This document shows, in pieces, positions 5,642-6,709 of a stretch of DNA of 6,709 nt. The notes under the pieces were generated by a model. That model saw only the letters and a program-made list of their open reading frames with translations, did no database searches and had not been told where the DNA came from. The translations under genes were made by a program, and so were the position numbers. The DNA is from Bacillota bacterium (GTDB taxonomy: Bacteria > Bacillota > Clostridia > Acetivibrionales > DSM-1351). The DNA lies in assembly GCA_023436515.1 (NCBI GenBank), contig JAEZIV010000266.1:1-6709 (forward strand), in the 5' to 3' direction. Every line of letters starts with the position of its first letter. Position 1 is the first letter of the stretch.

Positions 5642-6340
5642 CTATTGCTTTATACCCTGCAGCACCTGGTTTTTTCCACCGCATCCGGGGTATTTTTTAA
5701 GTGTAAAGCCGGCCTCCACAAGAGCCCTTTTAACAGCACCTGCTACAGTAAAGGTAGAGCAGGCACCTCCTGCTTTTGTCTTTTTTCCAATCTCCATAAG
5801 CAATTCTGGTCGCCATATGGAGGTGTTTTTTTTAGGGCTGTGTCCATCAAGGAACCAGACATCGCAGGCCTTCTCCAAGGCTTCCACCATTTCAAGAGCT
5901 TCTCCTATCCATAGATTTAATTCAATGGTACCAAAGGATCTCCGGAACTTCATTGAATGCCAGCCAGCAACGGTGATATCAATGCTCCGGTATGCTTCCA
6001 CAAGTGTGTCGATCTCCTCACTTACACGCTCTCTAAATCCATTGAGGATATCGAGCATTCTTTCTGCACTCATAGGATACAATTCAACTGAATTATATTC
6101 TATGGAAACATTTTTCAAGTCACTTTTCTCCAGATACTCCATAAGTGAAAGCACCAGCCGCCCGGCACCAAAGCCTGTCTCCCCTATTATGAAGGGGCTT
6201 TCAGCTTCTAACCCCATAGCAATTCGTTCAATTAGGTTATTATTCCTGAAGTAAATCTGCTGCGCTTCGTCCAGCGCATTAACCACATCAAAATAGCGAT
6301 CGTCAAAATGCTCATTTACAAGATATGATGGAATTAACAT
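5642..6340 (-). CDS. mnmD: MnmD-type tRNA 5-methylaminomethyl-2-thiouridine methyltransferase, 232 residues
   Basis: This is the stand-alone form of the MnmC methyltransferase half (DUF752/Methyltransf_30). It would transfer a methyl group from SAM to nm5(s2)U34 in the tRNA anticodon, after MnmE/MnmG act; neither gene is in this window. FDDRYFDVVNALDEAQQIYF (12-31) matches the family start. The SAM-binding loop is GETGFGAGR (53-61; usually G-F-G-T-G-x-N). The catalytic-region motif is FLDGHSPKKN (163-172; usually DGFSPAKNP). STFTVAGAVKRAL (195-207) and GCGGKNQVLQG (219-229) close the domain. The length is normal for MnmD; the FAD domain of fused MnmC is absent, as usual in Firmicutes. The ATG is preceded by AAAGGA about nine bases upstream. 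Several motif positions differ from the common form, so this is a divergent member. The gene follows the helicase by 148 bases. Confidence 0.87.
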   Translation of the reverse strand: MLIPSYLVNEHFDDRYFDVVNALDEAQQIYFRNNNLIERIAMGLEAESPFIIGETGFGAGRLVLSLMEYLEKSDLKNVSIEYNSVELYPMSAERMLDILNGFRERVSEEIDTLVEAYRSIDITVAGWHSMKFRRSFGTIELNLWIGEALEMVEALEKACDVWFLDGHSPKKNTSIWRPELLMEIGKKTKAGGACSTFTVAGAVKRALVEAGFTLKKYPGCGGKNQVLQGIKQ

Positions 6341-6363
6341 TAATCACATTCCTTTTTTTAGTA

Positions 6364-6397
6364 GGGCATACAAATTGTTTCAATGCCCATTTTTTTT
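6364..6397 (+). terminator. Terminator-like hairpin with T8 on the plus strand, no matching gene
   Basis: GGGCAT (6364-6369) pairs with ATGCCC (6383-6388) around a 13-base loop, followed on the plus strand by A and eight Ts (6390-6397). On the minus strand the bases after the stem are TACTAAAAAAAGG, so it cannot terminate the helicase transcript in the usual way. It lies 23 bases before the mnmD start codon, in its leader. Confidence 0.45.
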
Positions 6398-6488
6398 GGT
6401 TTATAAATTGCTTCACTGTCCAGCTTAGGTGCCGGCAATTCGGCTGACTTGCTTATAATAACTCATTTAGCAGTATTGTTTTTGTAAA

Positions 6489-6709
6489 TTACCTTCCTCT
6501 ATTTCTCTTAAAATGAGCTGCCGGGACCGTTTTCCTTGTTGGAGCTTTCTTTGTCACAGGCTTACTCTCTACTTGCTCCACAACAGCTAAGGGGTATGGA
6601 TGCTCTTCGATAATAGGAATTTTCTTTAGTATAAGCTTCTCAATATCTTTTAGGTATGGCTTTTCATCAACATCACAGAAGGAAAGGGCAACTCCCCCCA
6701 ACCCTGCTC
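6489..6709 (-). CDS. rhlE: RhlE-type DEAD-box RNA helicase, C-terminal 73 residues (runs off right edge)
   Basis: The frame is open to the right edge and ends with a TAA at 6489-6491. The first readable residues are (R)AGLGGVALSF, the tail of helicase motif VI (HRIGRTGRAG). CDVDEKPYLKDIEKLI, then KKIPIIEEHPYPL, follow, which is the RhlE-subfamily ending. The last 30 residues are lysine- and arginine-rich (KPVTKKAPTRKT, then FKRNRGR), an unstructured basic tail that in this family helps RNA binding. Such helicases unwind RNA in ribosome assembly, decay and cold adaptation. The N-terminal ATPase domain is outside the window. A TTG inside the frame at 6701 is not the start. No clear minus-strand terminator follows the stop. 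Confidence 0.88.
   Translation of the reverse strand, partial: AGLGGVALSFCDVDEKPYLKDIEKLILKKIPIIEEHPYPLAVVEQVESKPVTKKAPTRKTVPAAHFKRNRGR

Noticed and set aside
5453..6254. Long plus-strand open frames of 153 and 145 codons
   Set aside because: They overlap the mnmD and AraC genes in antisense, and their translations have no domain-like features.
6426..6446. Small GCCG/CGGC hairpin between the helicase and mnmD genes
   Set aside because: The stem is four bases with no T-run on either strand, too weak to call a terminator or regulator.

Overview
The window looks like a piece of a low-GC Clostridia chromosome, perhaps from the cellulolytic Ruminiclostridium group. This is inferred from AT-rich codon use, strong GGAGG-type ribosome binding sites, a Gram-positive-type LexA box and the family mix; the genus is a guess. 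Every gene I can support lies on the minus strand, so the window is read from right to left below.

Right end (6709 to about 5640): the C-terminus of an RhlE-type DEAD-box RNA helicase enters from the right edge. A 148-base gap follows, containing a terminator-like hairpin that points the wrong way (plus strand). Next comes a complete stand-alone MnmD-type tRNA wobble-uridine methyltransferase.

Middle (5556 to 3141): an AraC-family regulator with an N-terminal DUF6597-like domain is followed 77 bases later by a 440-residue serine beta-lactamase/PBP4*-like protein. The latter keeps the SxxK nucleophile motif but has replaced the usual Tyr of motif 2 and the usual His of motif 3. A good intrinsic terminator ends this unit.

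Decayed block (3135 to 2155): no intact gene is present, but two relics can be read by joining frames. The first is an HPr-kinase-like P-loop kinase of the type often found beside RiPP peptide genes; it has an in-frame amber stop and a lost N-terminus. The second is a 74-codon WYL-domain protein broken by a one-base frameshift. The WYL relic still has an excellent promoter (TTGACA, 17 bp, TAAAAT) whose spacer is filled by a perfect CGAAC-N4-GTTCG LexA/SOS box. The control element is thus intact while its gene is broken.

Left end (1992 to 1): a metallo-beta-lactamase-fold hydrolase with its own promoter; a 60-residue glycine-rich single-pass membrane protein with promoter, strong ribosome binding site and terminator; and the N-terminal 212 residues of an alpha/beta-hydrolase esterase that runs off the left edge.

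The genes do not form one pathway. The only likely functional pair is the AraC regulator with the serine hydrolase. I found no tRNA, rRNA, CRISPR array or insertion sequence. The best candidates for new biology are the small membrane protein, the active-site-altered serine hydrolase, and the SOS-promoted WYL relic next to the kinase relic.
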